A program made the position numbers and the translations under genes. Below are positions 12,906-23,870 of a stretch of 64,000 bases of DNA, one piece after another. Under the pieces are notes generated by a model, which was not told where the DNA came from, searched no databases, and was given only the letters and a program-made list of their open reading frames with translations. The stretch is from the NCBI GenBank assembly GCA_963969395.1, contig OZ017803.1, positions 5,146,001-5,210,000 on the forward strand. Direction: 5' to 3'. Each line of letters opens with the position of its first letter. Within the stretch, counting starts at the first letter, position 1. Origin of the DNA: Pseudoscleropodium purum (lineage: Eukaryota; Streptophyta; Bryopsida; Hypnales; Brachytheciaceae).

Positions 12906-13391
12906 TGCTTGTTTAAAAAGGTCAATAGACTTTTACTTTTCTTGAAGTAAGGTTTTTACTCCAAATATAGTTATTTTAATATTTTATTGATAAAATTATT
13001 TTTGATCATGTCTAATATAAACTAAGCCCAAGTTCTATTAGTAAAAGAGCGATCTAGTACAATTTTCATTTTCAATTGCACAAAAACTTTGGGGAATATG
13101 TCAATTAGAGTATAACTTGTGCTAAATTTTGAAAAGGTCTTTTAAATAATACATAGACAATTATTCTTCAAAATAAAGATATGTGAAAGAATAGAATAAA
13201 TTCATTATATAAATAACAGTTATTTATATTATTATTTCTATGAAATAAATATTAAATAAATATATTCATTTGCAAATTTTTAATGAATTTTTAAATTCTA
13301 TAAGCTTCACATTTTGAGGCAACCAAAATTTGAAGTTAAATTAAATATTATCAAACTTACTAATTTTAATATTTTAGATGAATATTTTAGA
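12906..13391. other. AT-rich intergenic, nothing recognised
   Basis: Very AT-rich (TTATTTATATTATTATT-like) with no supported gene or repeat. Confidence 0.4.
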
Positions 13392-13395
13392 TTAA

Positions 13396-14319
13396 CCCCT
13401 AAAGGACCAAACTGCATTTTTTGGCACCATAGAAATTTTGGGCAAGTCTGTGTGACTAGAGATTTTCATATTTTTGACCCAAATTTTGATAGAAGGTGTG
13501 GAAAAGGAATATCTTTCATGAGCACTAAATTTCAAGACATTTGGAAATATGAGTCAAAAGTTATGGCCTAATATGTAGTTTGTTTCTCAACTTGTGCAGT
13601 CTGGGCAGATATGAAAAAATCATTTTTAAAAAAAAATTCAAATTTGAAATTGTTTTCTTAGATTTATATATACATTAAAAGCTTGAATCATTCCATTTTG
13701 ATCAACGAGTCAAAAGTTATGAGGTGTTTTAGTTTGCGGGTAGTTATGGATTTTCTACTCCAAAATAAACTTTGAAGTCCTTTATTGAACTCAATTTTCA
13801 ATATTTTTGGAAAAAATAAAATGATTAGGTGAAAACTATTTATTAAAACATTACAACCATTGGGATTGGTGTTTTTTGTTTCTATAAGTAAATTGTTAAT
13901 AATTTAGTATTTTGAACCATTCTCTACATCTTTCTATTGCTATTTTTTTCCTATATGTTGTACAATTTCAAGTGATATAAAAATTTTCAAGCATGTAGCC
14001 AACATGCCTTGAAGAATGAATCCAAAGAGTTGCAATCATTTTGAGCATTTCTTCATACAAATGTGACCTTGTGAAGTTTAGCTGCCTAATTTTTTGCAAG
14101 GACAAAAAAATGATTTTTGTCACTTTAAATGCTAATATCTTGCAATCTATATGGTGGAAATTTCTGAAACTCTTACCACATCTTATCAAAATAGTGTACT
14201 TCAAGTTCCTAAGTTTATATGTGTCCAAAAATTTATTTTTTTCTAAATTTTGAAACTTGTATAAGAAATGGAAGTTTTTGAGGGTTTTTGGTGAAAACAT
14301 GGTCAAAGAACTTTAGGGA
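13396..14319. mobile_element. Non-coding TIR element with TTAA at both ends, ~924 bp
   Basis: The left end is TTAA then CCCCTAAAGGACCA. The right end is GGTCAAAGAACTTTAGGGA then TTAA, whose complement starts TCCCTAAAG and has TTTGACCA a little further in. The interior carries no usable open frame. The right half matches 7926-8440, and nearly the whole length matches 34983-35134 plus 39570-40384. TTAA flanks and CCC...GGG termini are the arrangement used by piggyBac-type elements, but the superfamily is inference because no transposase is present. Confidence 0.55.
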
Positions 14320-14323
14320 TTAA

Positions 14324-14972
14324 GTCTATTTTTTTATACATTCTCGAGTTCATTAAAGATAATCACTCAAATTTTTGTACAATACTAATATGAATATGTT
14401 TATTACAAAAGAAAAGTACTCTCTTACTCATCAAGTTTTTGTTGTACCAAAACCTTTTTCCATCTTTATTACCATTCCACTTTCTATAGTTGCGTCGATT
14501 CTATTTTGTACCAAAACTTTTCATATCTCTATTTGGCTTTTTATAAAAAAAAATTTTTATGGAGTTAAGAACTTCAAAATCATTGTTTCCTATTAAAACA
14601 TACATCAACTCCAAATATAATGAAACAAATTTTACATGATTTTGTAATTCAAATGTATTGAAACAATAAAATTGTATACCAACTTGTCTTTATTTTATCA
14701 AATAAGCAATGATTTTCTAAGCTAATCTAATCCAAAAATTTGAAGAGAATTATTTGTTGAATTTACTCTTTTTGTAAAACCTTGACAAATGATTTTAACT
14801 TACGTCTAATATTCATTTTTTATAAAATTAAAAAATTTTAAACTACAACTTTAGATGCAAATTAAATTAATGAGTTTAATTTTGATATCAACATCATTTG
14901 AGTAAATGTCATCATATTTGTAGATATCAAAATATAGACATTGTATTTATTGTAGCTTGTTATTCATTTATT
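14324..14972. promoter_or_regulatory. AT-rich 5' flank of the SRPK gene
   Basis: The presumed promoter and 5' UTR of the kinase lie here. It is too AT-rich (many TATAAA-like strings, for example near 14820) to assign a single TATA box. No other gene is supported. Confidence 0.3.
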
Positions 14973-16874
14973 ATGCCTCCTCGCAAGATTATGGCTACTA
15001 AAAAGACAATACACAAGCAAAAGAAAAAATATTGTTTAATGGGCCCTAAAAGAAAATCTAATGCAAATTCAGAATTAGCAAGGCTAATAAGTGAAGCAAC
15101 TTGTGAAGCGTTCAAAAAAAATGGAAATAAGAACAAGAATAAGAAAAAAATAGGAACAAAAAGAAGTATTGTACAAAAGTCTAAAATAACAAAAAATAGA
15201 AAAAAAAGATCACCAAGTACTTCTACTACATATACAGAACAAGCTACATCACACTCAAATATTGATGAAAGTTTATCACCTTCAATTTCACCAAGAGATT
15301 CCAAAAATGAAATAGTGAATAAAAAAAGAAATAGAAATAAATATTCTTCAGAAAGTCATAGTAGTACATATTTAGATTCTGAACTTGATAGCAATGAATA
15401 CAATAAAGATGAAGTATTGTCATTCAATATTGGAAGCACGTTTAAAAATGGTAGGTATAAAGTTGAACGCAAATTGGGTTTTGGAGCATTTTCTACTGTA
15501 TGGCTTGCTTGGGACCAACAAGATAATAAGTACGTTGCACTAAAAATTCAAAATTGTTCAAAAGATTGTATAAAAGCAGCTCAAAAAGAGATCAAGATTC
15601 ACAAAAAAGTAGCAACTAACAAGTTGATTGATGAAAAGGCTATTGTAAAGCTTTTAGATCACTTTGAACATAACGCATTAGGTAATCGCAAACACATATG
15701 TATGGTGTTTGAGTACTTGGGAGACAATTTACTTACCCTCATAAAAGCCAACAAATACAAAGGACTTCCTCTTGAGATTGTTAAAAATCTTGCCACACAA
15801 ATATTAACTGGGTTAAATTACCTCCACAAAGATCTCAAAATCATTCATACAGATTTAAAACCAGAGAATGTATTATTAATGTTTCCTTTAGATTCATGTA
15901 CTAATCCTAGACTTTCTTTTGGTGGAACTACTATTGCAACTAAACGACAACGCTTTTCTACACCTATACCATTGAAGATGCAACAAAATCTTAATTCGTC
16001 TCAAACTGAAAATATAGGAACTAATAAATATGAACATGACAGTAAAGGTGAAAAATTGTCACAATCAAGTTCAAAAGTTGGTTCTCAATCAACAACCCCT
16101 ATTCATATTCAAAGACTTGGAAATACTCTCTATAATGCAAATGCCAATAGTAAACTAATGGAGTTTGAAGAGGGACAAGTAACCTCAGAGCCAGAGTCAC
16201 TTGATAGACTTGCTATTGACTCTGATCCAGACATTGCTAGAAACTTGGATGTGCACAACAAAGCCACAGTAATGCTTGAGAATTGTGGAACTCAACAAGT
16301 CAAATTTACTATGCCACGTAATGGACAAAATTCAAAATCAAATGATTCAAAAAATCCATTTGATTATGAAATTAAATGTAAAATTGTTGATTTAGGGACA
16401 GCATGTCAAACTAACAAAGTTTTTGCAGATGACATTCAAACTCGCCCATATCGATGTCCTGAAGTTCTATTGGGGTGTAAATATTCTACTTCAGCTGATA
16501 TGTGGTCTTTTGGATGTCTTGTCTTTGAACTTGCTACTGGTAGCATACTATTTGATCCTCAAACTGGAGGGAGTGAATACAACCGCGATGAAGATCATTT
16601 GACTCAAATTGTAGAAATTTTAGGACCCATTCCAAAAAAATTAATAGCAAAAGGGATTCATTCTCATGATTATTTAACAAAAGATGGTGAACTAAAGCGT
16701 AGAAAACCAAGAGGTCATAGTCCACTCCATAAGTTACTTATTAGTGAATATAGATTTAATGAAAAAGATGCTAAAGAACTTGCTCAATTCCTCCTCCCAC
16801 TATTGGAATTAACTCCAAACATAAGACCAAGCGCTGCTGAATGTTTGAACCATCCTTGGCTCAAAACTTCATAA
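14973..16874 (+). CDS. SRPK-type serine/arginine-protein kinase, intronless
   Basis: 633 residues from the first in-frame ATG. Residues 1-155 are a lysine/serine-rich tail with likely nuclear localisation signals (GPKRKS, RKKRS). The kinase domain follows: glycine loop GFGAFSTVW (~169-177), VALKI lysine (~191), catalytic loop HTDLKPEN (Asp ~294), a low-complexity spacer of about 165 residues, then DLG (~473-475) in place of DFG, as is usual in SRPKs, and IQTRPYRCPEVLLG. The C-lobe is complete to HPWLKTS. SRPKs phosphorylate RS-domain splicing factors; the spacer normally controls localisation. All catalytic residues are present and there are no stops, so it should encode an active kinase. Known plant SRPK genes have introns and short N-termini, so a single open exon with a long basic tail suggests a retrogene under selection. 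Composition is as AT-rich as its surroundings, unlike genes A-C. Confidence 0.9.
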   Translation: MPPRKIMATKKTIHKQKKKYCLMGPKRKSNANSELARLISEATCEAFKKNGNKNKNKKKIGTKRSIVQKSKITKNRKKRSPSTSTTYTEQATSHSNIDESLSPSISPRDSKNEIVNKKRNRNKYSSESHSSTYLDSELDSNEYNKDEVLSFNIGSTFKNGRYKVERKLGFGAFSTVWLAWDQQDNKYVALKIQNCSKDCIKAAQKEIKIHKKVATNKLIDEKAIVKLLDHFEHNALGNRKHICMVFEYLGDNLLTLIKANKYKGLPLEIVKNLATQILTGLNYLHKDLKIIHTDLKPENVLLMFPLDSCTNPRLSFGGTTIATKRQRFSTPIPLKMQQNLNSSQTENIGTNKYEHDSKGEKLSQSSSKVGSQSTTPIHIQRLGNTLYNANANSKLMEFEEGQVTSEPESLDRLAIDSDPDIARNLDVHNKATVMLENCGTQQVKFTMPRNGQNSKSNDSKNPFDYEIKCKIVDLGTACQTNKVFADDIQTRPYRCPEVLLGCKYSTSADMWSFGCLVFELATGSILFDPQTGGSEYNRDEDHLTQIVEILGPIPKKLIAKGIHSHDYLTKDGELKRRKPRGHSPLHKLLISEYRFNEKDAKELAQFLLPLLELTPNIRPSAAECLNHPWLKTS

Positions 16875-17075
16875 ATTCAATGATAATTTTGAAATTTTGA
16901 AATTATAGTTTTGTAAATACAATGTTTTTATTATGTCAAGTATGATTTGTGGGAATTGTGTCAATCTTTGATTGGAAATGTATATGAGAATTGTACTTTT
17001 TTTAATTAAAAATTCATAAAAAATTATAATTATTTTATTTCAATTCATGTCAAATTTGATTGAAAACTTTACTAA

Positions 17076-17278
17076 TGTTACATTTAACTACTTTTGGACT
17101 TTTGAAAGTTCAGAATTAATAATAGTCATTATGAGAAAAAAATTATCATCAAAAGATAATGCAAAACATTAAGAAATCTATGCAAAACATTGTAGGATCT
17201 CCCAATTCTACAATTAGGAGACCCCACGATCTTATGCCTAGAATTCACTGAATAATCCAAAAGTAGTTAAATGTAGCA
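17076..17278. mobile_element. Small MITE-like element, ~203 bp
   Basis: Terminal inverted repeats of 22 bp with one mismatch: TGTTACATTTAACTACTTTT at the left, and its complement ending AAAGTAGTTAAATGTAGCA at the right. It contains no open frame. It lies about 200 bp downstream of the SRPK stop codon and could affect its 3' end. Confidence 0.6.
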
Positions 17279-17732
17279 TAATATTCTTCATTTTTTATAA
17301 AAAATTATGTATGTAATTTAGACAACTATAACAAAAATATAAACTATGATACAATTTTTCTTTATGAGAGCTTTAGTTATTTAATCATTATCAATGATTT
17401 GGCTTACCTTCATAAACCTCAAATTGTCCATTTCAACTCAAATATATTTAAGAAAAATTGCAAATATTTTCTTGTAGTTGAAGATGAGAGTCAATAATTG
17501 CATATTTAAATATGCAATTAGTAAAAATAGCATGTTTTCCATTTAAACATTCTCCCACATTGCAACATAGCTACTTTAGTCTTACAAGATCAAAAATTGA
17601 GTGGAGAGACTAGACAAGACACCACAAATTATGCTGTATTTCTTCTTCCATCCTTTATAAATATGAACTTTCAATTGTTTGGTTATGAAATTTGAATCAA
17701 ACATATTTTTTGATTCAAATCTCAATTTTTTG

Positions 17733-17868
17733 TTAAAAATGGCGGTATTCCAAAACTTGACTCTTTTATATTTGTGGCATGTCTTTTGAAATCTATAGAA
17801 GTCCTAAACTTTAGAGCTCAAAAAAGAAAGAAATGGAAAAATGACGTATGGAATACCACTATTCTAAA
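17733..17868. mobile_element. Short MITE of the GGTATTCC family
   Basis: The left end TTTTTGTTAAAAATGGCGG then TATTCC is close to the left end of the element at 52985. The right end is GGAATACCACTATTC, which is inverted to the left. It sits just beyond the exon-3 relic of copy 1. Confidence 0.45.
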
Positions 17869-17879
17869 GAAATTTTCAT

Positions 17880-19033
17880 CAATGCATGTGGTTGTTTTTT
17901 CTGTGATGCATCATCCTTAGTCACAATTTTTTCTTTGTAAAGATTCATGAGCTAATTCAGCCTTTTTGGATTTGTGAAAGCCCTAATGCAACTCCATGTA
18001 ATATCCCGAAGTCATTGTGGTACCACTACAACACTCCTGCAAATCTAGCAACACTAATGCTCACCACCATCAAAGTGAAACAAGCACAACAAAAACAAAG
18101 TGCTTTGTCACATACCAACTTTGCATTACTGCTAACCAAGTGCGATCACTTTGCTTGTCTCTTGGCTTCTTCGTTGTATAACTGACCTGCATCAAACAAA
18201 ATTCAACTTTCATATAAAGGCCTCATGTTGTGCATGACATTCTTTAGAGGTCAGGAGGATTCAACTATGTCCACTCCTTTCAAATTGCAAACATAAAATC
18301 AAGTTTAATAATTCCAAATGAAGAGCCAATAACCATTATTCACCAGTTTAATTTGCAATGTTGGGCTACAAAACATTCTTGAGTAGTGGTTGGCAAAGCA
18401 CGTTTTGAGAGTAATGTCAACTAAGAGTGAATTTTAAGCTCTAGCATACTCTTACGCGTGAAAATGTCTCATTGGATTGAGAAACTCTCCTTTGTTCAAA
18501 CTGCTCTCCTCTATACAAGTCTCCTCTAACATGGTATCATTGCAGGATTTCTTGTAATGCAGGTCTCCTCTATGCATGCCAAACTAACATGGTATCAAGA
18601 ATTCCCTTTGATGCTAATTCAAAGGTGAGCAACAAGCTAGAATTCTCTAGTTTATCATCAATGAATGATTGCAGCTATAGTTCATGTTCCTAATTTGCTG
18701 ATTGTATGTGACATCCAGAAGAACGGACTAATAATTCACGCCAATCTTGAAAGAGATTGCAGCAGGGCTTTTATTTTTGGCAAAATTTTCGCCAAACTGT
18801 CAAAAATCTGACCTCTCTGGCTTCATCCCTGTGGCAGTGAGGCCGGAGCCGATGCCGAAGATGGTGGCGATGAAGAGGAGCCAGAAATCGAGGCTTTGGA
18901 GGGCTTGGGGGATGGTGTGGTCTTCTCCTTGGTTTGGCCATGTCGTGGCTTGCTTCTTCCCTACAGCTTACTCTGCTGCTTCTTCTTCAGTAAGAGGATT
19001 TGATTCAGCCGCTTTGTCGGGAGCTCCAGGGGT
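17880..19033 (-). pseudogene. NFD4-like transporter pseudogene, copy 1 (exons 3 and part of 2)
   Basis: Minus-strand remnant of gene B. Exon-3-like sequence runs 18184-17880, preceded by the same GATGCAG acceptor context, and keeps recognisable YNEEAKRQAK-type coding, but with an in-frame stop soon after, a frame change and a broken C-terminus. Exon-2-like sequence (19033 to about 18800) keeps the acceptor TCTGCAG at 19034-19040 and the segment corresponding to TWPNRGEDHTIPQALRSLDF. The rest of exon 2 is deleted: the sequence jumps from intron 2 to the 5' part of exon 2 near 18740. Exon 1 is absent. It cannot encode a transporter. Confidence 0.8.
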
Positions 19034-20720
19034 CTGCAGATTCAATGATATATACCATATGTGAGCAGGAGGGCAAGAGACAAAGTTACTCACATTTATT
19101 GCCAAAACCTAACCTCGACAACTGAGTTCATGGTCTTTTTCAAAATGATCAATTAGATTGATCTTATAGTGAGAAATATAATGCCAAGAGAGTTAAGATT
19201 TAAATTGCCAGAATCAATGAAGAGCATTGCCTTCGTTGGTGAAAAGAAAATTGAAATCAGAGAGAGAGAGAGAGTTCAACCCCATTGTGGGCATTTCATG
19301 GCCTTTGGAGTTGTGGAACTCAGGTTTTATAAGAAATTGGCGTATAGGACACAAGGTTTGTGACTGCATTTTTTGAGTACCGTAGCGCAAAAATATCCAC
19401 AGCTTGTGTTGGATTGCTCTTGAATTTGCTAATAATCTCATACAATTTTTGGTCATTTGGTCCCCAAGATAGTGGGACCAAAAATAGGATTTCATGTAGG
19501 TGCACATCCCACACCTTAGACTGTCAATGCAAATCTTCCTCCCCATCGATTCAGGGTCAATAAATGTAGTAAAACTCATGTATTTGCTCATTTGCTCCGC
19601 TGCCGCATGTGCACTCGGTCATGATACTGCAGACTATTCTGTGCTTGCATTTTCTGGAACATTTGGTTGGCAGCCATTCACACCAGCTACAGTGCACCTA
19701 TATAGGCATGTAATTGATCCTGCAATATTACTTGGCGCCACTGCTGCAGAATTAGTCTACGAGTCTTAATAATTCAGTGGACACATCACTCCACCATTGT
19801 ACATTATCTTCTCCAGGACTGAAGCAGTCTCCTCCATTGACTGCATCTACTTATCCATGATTCACACCTTTCATTGCTATCACGTTTCATGGAATGAAAT
19901 GGCTTGTATTCCCAATTACAAATCTCTTTACATAATAAAGCTAGTAGCTTGCAATTCAGAGACGACTCCTAGCCAGACGTCGGCCTGCAGCAATTCAATA
20001 TCTCTCACTCCACGCTTCTTACAAAAATTTCTAAATTTCGCAGAAGAGCTAGCCTAAAAACATGTACTTGTGCATATTTAATTAATCTAGCTGTATGATA
20101 TATTCCAAATCAACCCACGATACTCGATCTCTTGCTAACTTCGCAATTGAGCTTCAAGTGAACCCATGATTGTACCAACTGATAGTACTAGCTAGATCGA
20201 AACACAACTAATTGTCAGCACACATGTTTCTTGCAATCAGATTTAGTGAGCTAGAAATATTGCAGAAATAGTCTTCTTACAAGAGAGGTGTATTTTGTTC
20301 GTCCAGTGTCCAAATCTATATTCATTGTTTCTATTTCATGTGGTTTCAGATGATGGTATTCCTTGAGTTCTAATTTTCTACGGGTATTAAGAAGTTTAAA
20401 TTGATCTAAACCTTGTTATGGAGTGCAGAGAAGAAAGAGAGAGAGGCTCAAAGTCAACTCAGCACCTTCAGTACTCTGGAAAAGAGAGAAACCGATGTTC
20501 ACAGCACGGGCCTTTTGAAAGGGTTGCTACCATTTCAGAAGCAGTCTTATTCACAAAAGCTCAACCAACTTTGCACTAAATCATGCTTTCTGTATTTTAT
20601 GATCCCTAACATTTGAATTTCCAATCAAAGGCCAATTCTAGACCCATGTCACTGCATACTGGCCTAAGCTAGCCTCTGTCAGAAAAACAAGCTGTGTCGC
20701 AGAGGGCTCTGTGATCGATT

Positions 20721-20865
20721 CCAACAAATATTTCGTCATGCCTCGATCTCAAAATCCCTCGTGCATCATTCCTGCATTGGTTGAGAGTTGAGACTCACTT
20801 GAATGCCACATCATTCAATGGGGAATCCTGTTCCGACAACAGATAGGCATGGTCATCAGCCCTTC
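20721..20865. repeat. 145-bp block identical to 33955-34099
   Basis: Every base from CCAACAAATATTTCG to CATCAGCCCTTC matches the second copy, while sequence immediately before and after differs by frequent substitutions and indels. No open frame, tRNA or other RNA signature was recognised in the block. Confidence 0.8.
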
Positions 20866-21510
20866 TGTCATCCCCATCCAATTAAGTTCCTGGATTAGGA
20901 ACTTGAGAACTACTTATATTCACAGATCCTGATCCTGAACAGAAGATGGACCACAATGACTTGGAAAACTGAAAAAACCGAGTGGTCCAAATGGTCGCAT
21001 CATGTTCTCAACATGCCCAATAACTCAATTTGTCTTTCTCTAACGAGGTTAGGTCAACACAATGTATTGAAGAATGGGTTGCTTGTATTTTTCTATCAAT
21101 ACGTCAATATCTGTAGATGTTGTAATACTGAATGGTTACTGTGTAAATTGCATTACACAATTGACCTTTTAGGGGTTTCAAATACAATGCAAGATTGCAC
21201 TTCACAAGCATTAGCAGAAGTTCACATGAAGTTAACTATGTTGTAATTTACGTCCATGCCATGCATTGAATTTTCAGGCATTTGAATAGAATCACCTCGG
21301 TTTTTGGAAAAAAAACGCAGTTTCACAATCCCTGGTAATAGTTGTTAAAGCTCGTGATTTTTGCTGCGAGATTTCATTGTTTTTTTTCCAAAGGTGTGGC
21401 CTTGCTTGATTCTATACTCTAAATTTTGTCTCCAAAGTACATTCTCTTGGTATAGTTTTCTGCGCTCTTTGACTTCCCTGATATGGATTTAGGGCAGCTT
21501 TAACCCTTAA

Positions 21511-22468
21511 CCCCTCATCGCCACAGTGGACCAAAAGTGTCCTCACACAGTTTTCAAAGTCTTATAACTTTTGCATCTAATGTCCAAATTCAATAAAACT
21601 TGTCGAAAAATTTGCACTCTCTTCTAGTTTCTAAGGTAGAATTTTCAAATTGATTCAAGATGTACATAGTAATTGGAAGCCAATCAAAGTTCACACATTC
21701 AATTTGAGTCCACCAAACTACATTTGATGGTTGCAACTTCAAGGGGTTGTATCTTCTTCATCCAATGTTTTTTTTCAATAAAATTTGTTGTGTTATGTTC
21801 CCCTTTTAGTCTAGTTATTGTGGTAAAATTTTCATGTCAGTTAAAGTTTCTTTGAATGTTTGGGAGCAATTCAAAGTTCAAAATCCCAACATTTTTGGAT
21901 TACAGTGAACTTTGGCGGCTTATTTTTTCTCCATACAATGTCTGTTTCTAATAATTCTTAATGAAAAAGTTGCACATACTAGTCTAGTTTGTGTGGCCAA
22001 AATTTCATATCAATCCAAGAAGTAATGAGTGGCTGAGAAGCATTTTATTAGAAGGAAGTTCAGCCTCATATGTGTTTTTTGCAACTTTTTTGACCTATTT
22101 TTTGACATTTGCAAGCCATTTTGCAAACACATTCAGTCAATTTATTGATATTGTTTTCACTAATGTGTTTTTATGCTGGTTTTGAATAACTTTATAGTTT
22201 TAAATTTTTTCATTTGAGTAAGTTTAGAAATCGAATTTCACCTCCAAGTGTGTTGCTAGGAAAATTTCAGCATCTTTTTTCAACACTAAAACATTATAAT
22301 CTTTCAATCTATACGGTCAAATGACTCCAAATTTGTACCACATCATCTACAACATGTTCATTACAATATTGTACGGTTAAGATCTATATAACTTAGTGAA
22401 ATTTACATCTATATCAGTTCAAAAGCAATGATGTTTTTGAACCCAAGTGAGACTTTGGCGATGAGGGG
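21511..22468. mobile_element. Non-coding TIR element, 958 bp, TTAA at both ends
   Basis: TTAA (21507-21510) then CCCCTCATCGCCACAGT; the right end complement reads CCCCTCATCGCCAAAGT (16 of 17 bases shared), followed by TTAA at 22469-22472. It lies inside the gene A 3'-flank part of duplication copy 1. The interior is built of degenerate ~180-bp units: TCTAGTTNNTGTGGTNAAAT-like strings recur near 21624, 21810 and 21983, and AATGTC...AATAAAA-like strings near 21580, 21765 and 21938. No transposase. Confidence 0.65.
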
Positions 22469-22472
22469 TTAA

Positions 22473-23350
22473 ACATGCATGCATTCCATTTTGGGAATTC
22501 GATTTCAACTAAGAAAACAAATCTTGACAAGCTTTTGTTTCTATTCCATTTTAAAGTTTTGTGAAATGTGAGAAATTGAAAAAGTTATTGCAATTGAAAG
22601 TTGCTTGTGTTAAAATCCAAATGACACAATATGGTGTGCTTTTCATTCATATTTTCTTTTTTTTAAATGTATTTTGAATTTAAATTATAAAATTATGTTT
22701 CTCATTCCACTCTTCATTACAGTAAAAATTATAGAGTATTCTAATATATATTATAATTGAAGTAATTTTATTTCCACCTTTAGCTTTGAAAAATCACAAT
22801 AATTTTATTTTTCCTTCAAAATTATTGAAAAAATAAAAAAATAAACAGAAATTTTATTTTTCTACTAGTAGAAAATATAAAAATTTTGTACATCAATTAA
22901 ATAAAAGGACAAATTTGGTTTGATAGTTGAATTTGACTTCAAAGTGTTTGATGTGGCTATTTTGGGTGTAAAAAATAAAAAAACCAATTGAAATTTTTTC
23001 ATGCTAATCTCCATTGCTACTTTTACCTCCTAAAAAATTTCAAATAATTTGGATTGTTTTTTCTATTTTTATTCATTTATGTTCATTTTTTGCAACAAAA
23101 ATGATAACAATTAGAAATTCTCATGAAATAAATTGTAATTTTTCAAAGTGATATAGAATTCAGAGTTTGAAATAGTAAAAATATCAGATTCTTGTTTGAA
23201 TACTATTGAAAAGGCTAAAATTAGCTTAGATAAGAAGTTTGACCATTTCACAATGAATCAAGACCTTAAGGGGTTAACACTTTACATGTTGGAAACTATA
23301 AATCTACACAACCAGCTTTGATTGTGTCCACTTGTCTAGTGGACAGTGTT
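22473..23350. other. AT-rich insertion remainder within copy 1
   Basis: No gene. Another element-like end, CCTTAAGGGG then TTAA, occurs at about 23266-23280 without a recognised partner, so a second older element may be present. Confidence 0.35.
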
Positions 23351-23637
23351 TCATCCACGAGCAAGATAGTTCATTTATAACCACATGATACTCATCTATG
23401 AGCAATATTTTGTTTATAGCCATGATATTCATCCATGAGCAAGATAGTTCATTCATAGCCACGTGATACTCATTCATGACTAGGATAGTTCGTTCATAAC
23501 CACATGATATTCATCTATGAGCAGGATTTTGTTCATAACTATGATATTCATCCATGAGCAAGATAGTTCATTCATAGCCTCGTGATACTCATCCATGAGT
23601 AGGATAGTTCATTCATAACTACAGGATATTCATCTAC
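23351..23637. repeat. Tandem repeat with 41/41/37-bp higher-order structure
   Basis: Seven full units and a partial one, each beginning TCATCCATGAGCAAGATAGT or a variant. Lengths run 41, 37, 41, 41, 37, 41, 41, giving a 119-bp higher-order unit of two long and one short monomers. The short monomers lack ATAG and carry ATTTTG instead. Confidence 0.85.
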
Positions 23638-23739
23638 AAAGGCAACAATTACATGAGTTTTCATTTAGGGACAAAGTAAGTTACATCCTATAATCCACTC
23701 AATACCTCTTGGTGGCTCAAAAGTTACTTGACTAGTCAA

Positions 23740-23870
23740 TAGCTTCGGTAGCTCCGGAGCTCCATGCATGTCTTCTTATCTAGAAGTAAAAAAAAAATTC
23801 TCATAAGTTAATCGTCTTCTATAGATGTATAGACAATGTTGTTAGTAATTGTTGAAGATGGAAATCTTAC
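23740..23870. repeat. Displaced piece of the gene A 3' flank (end of copy 1)
   Basis: GAGCTCCATGCATGTCTTCT, then TAGAAGTAAA, ATTCT and GTTGAAGATGGAAA match 44498-44595 (CTCCATGCGTGTGTTTCCT, GAGAAGTAAAGAAATTCT, GTCGAAGATGAAA). Copy 1 therefore resumes here after about 2.2 kb of inserted sequence. Confidence 0.6.

Larger units (their letters stand above)
17545..21500. repeat. Segmental duplication copy 1 of the NFD4-like locus (rearranged)
   Basis: Order on the plus strand: complement of gene B 3' flank (17545-17730), of exon 3 (17880-18184), of intron 2 (to about 18740), of the 5' part of exon 2 (about 18800-19033) and of intron 1 (to about 19380); then sequence matching the promoter of gene A (about 19590-20300); then 20300-21240, shared only with copy 2; then the 3' flank of gene A (about 21240-21500, matching 44020-44390). 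Gene A coding sequence is absent. Similarity to the parental locus is high enough to read base by base but with many substitutions and indels. Confidence 0.75.

Noticed and set aside
14960..15304. Hydrophobic 114-codon open frame on the minus strand
   Set aside because: It is the complement of the lysine-rich N-terminus of the SRPK gene (AAA/AAG read as TTT/CTT), not a membrane protein.
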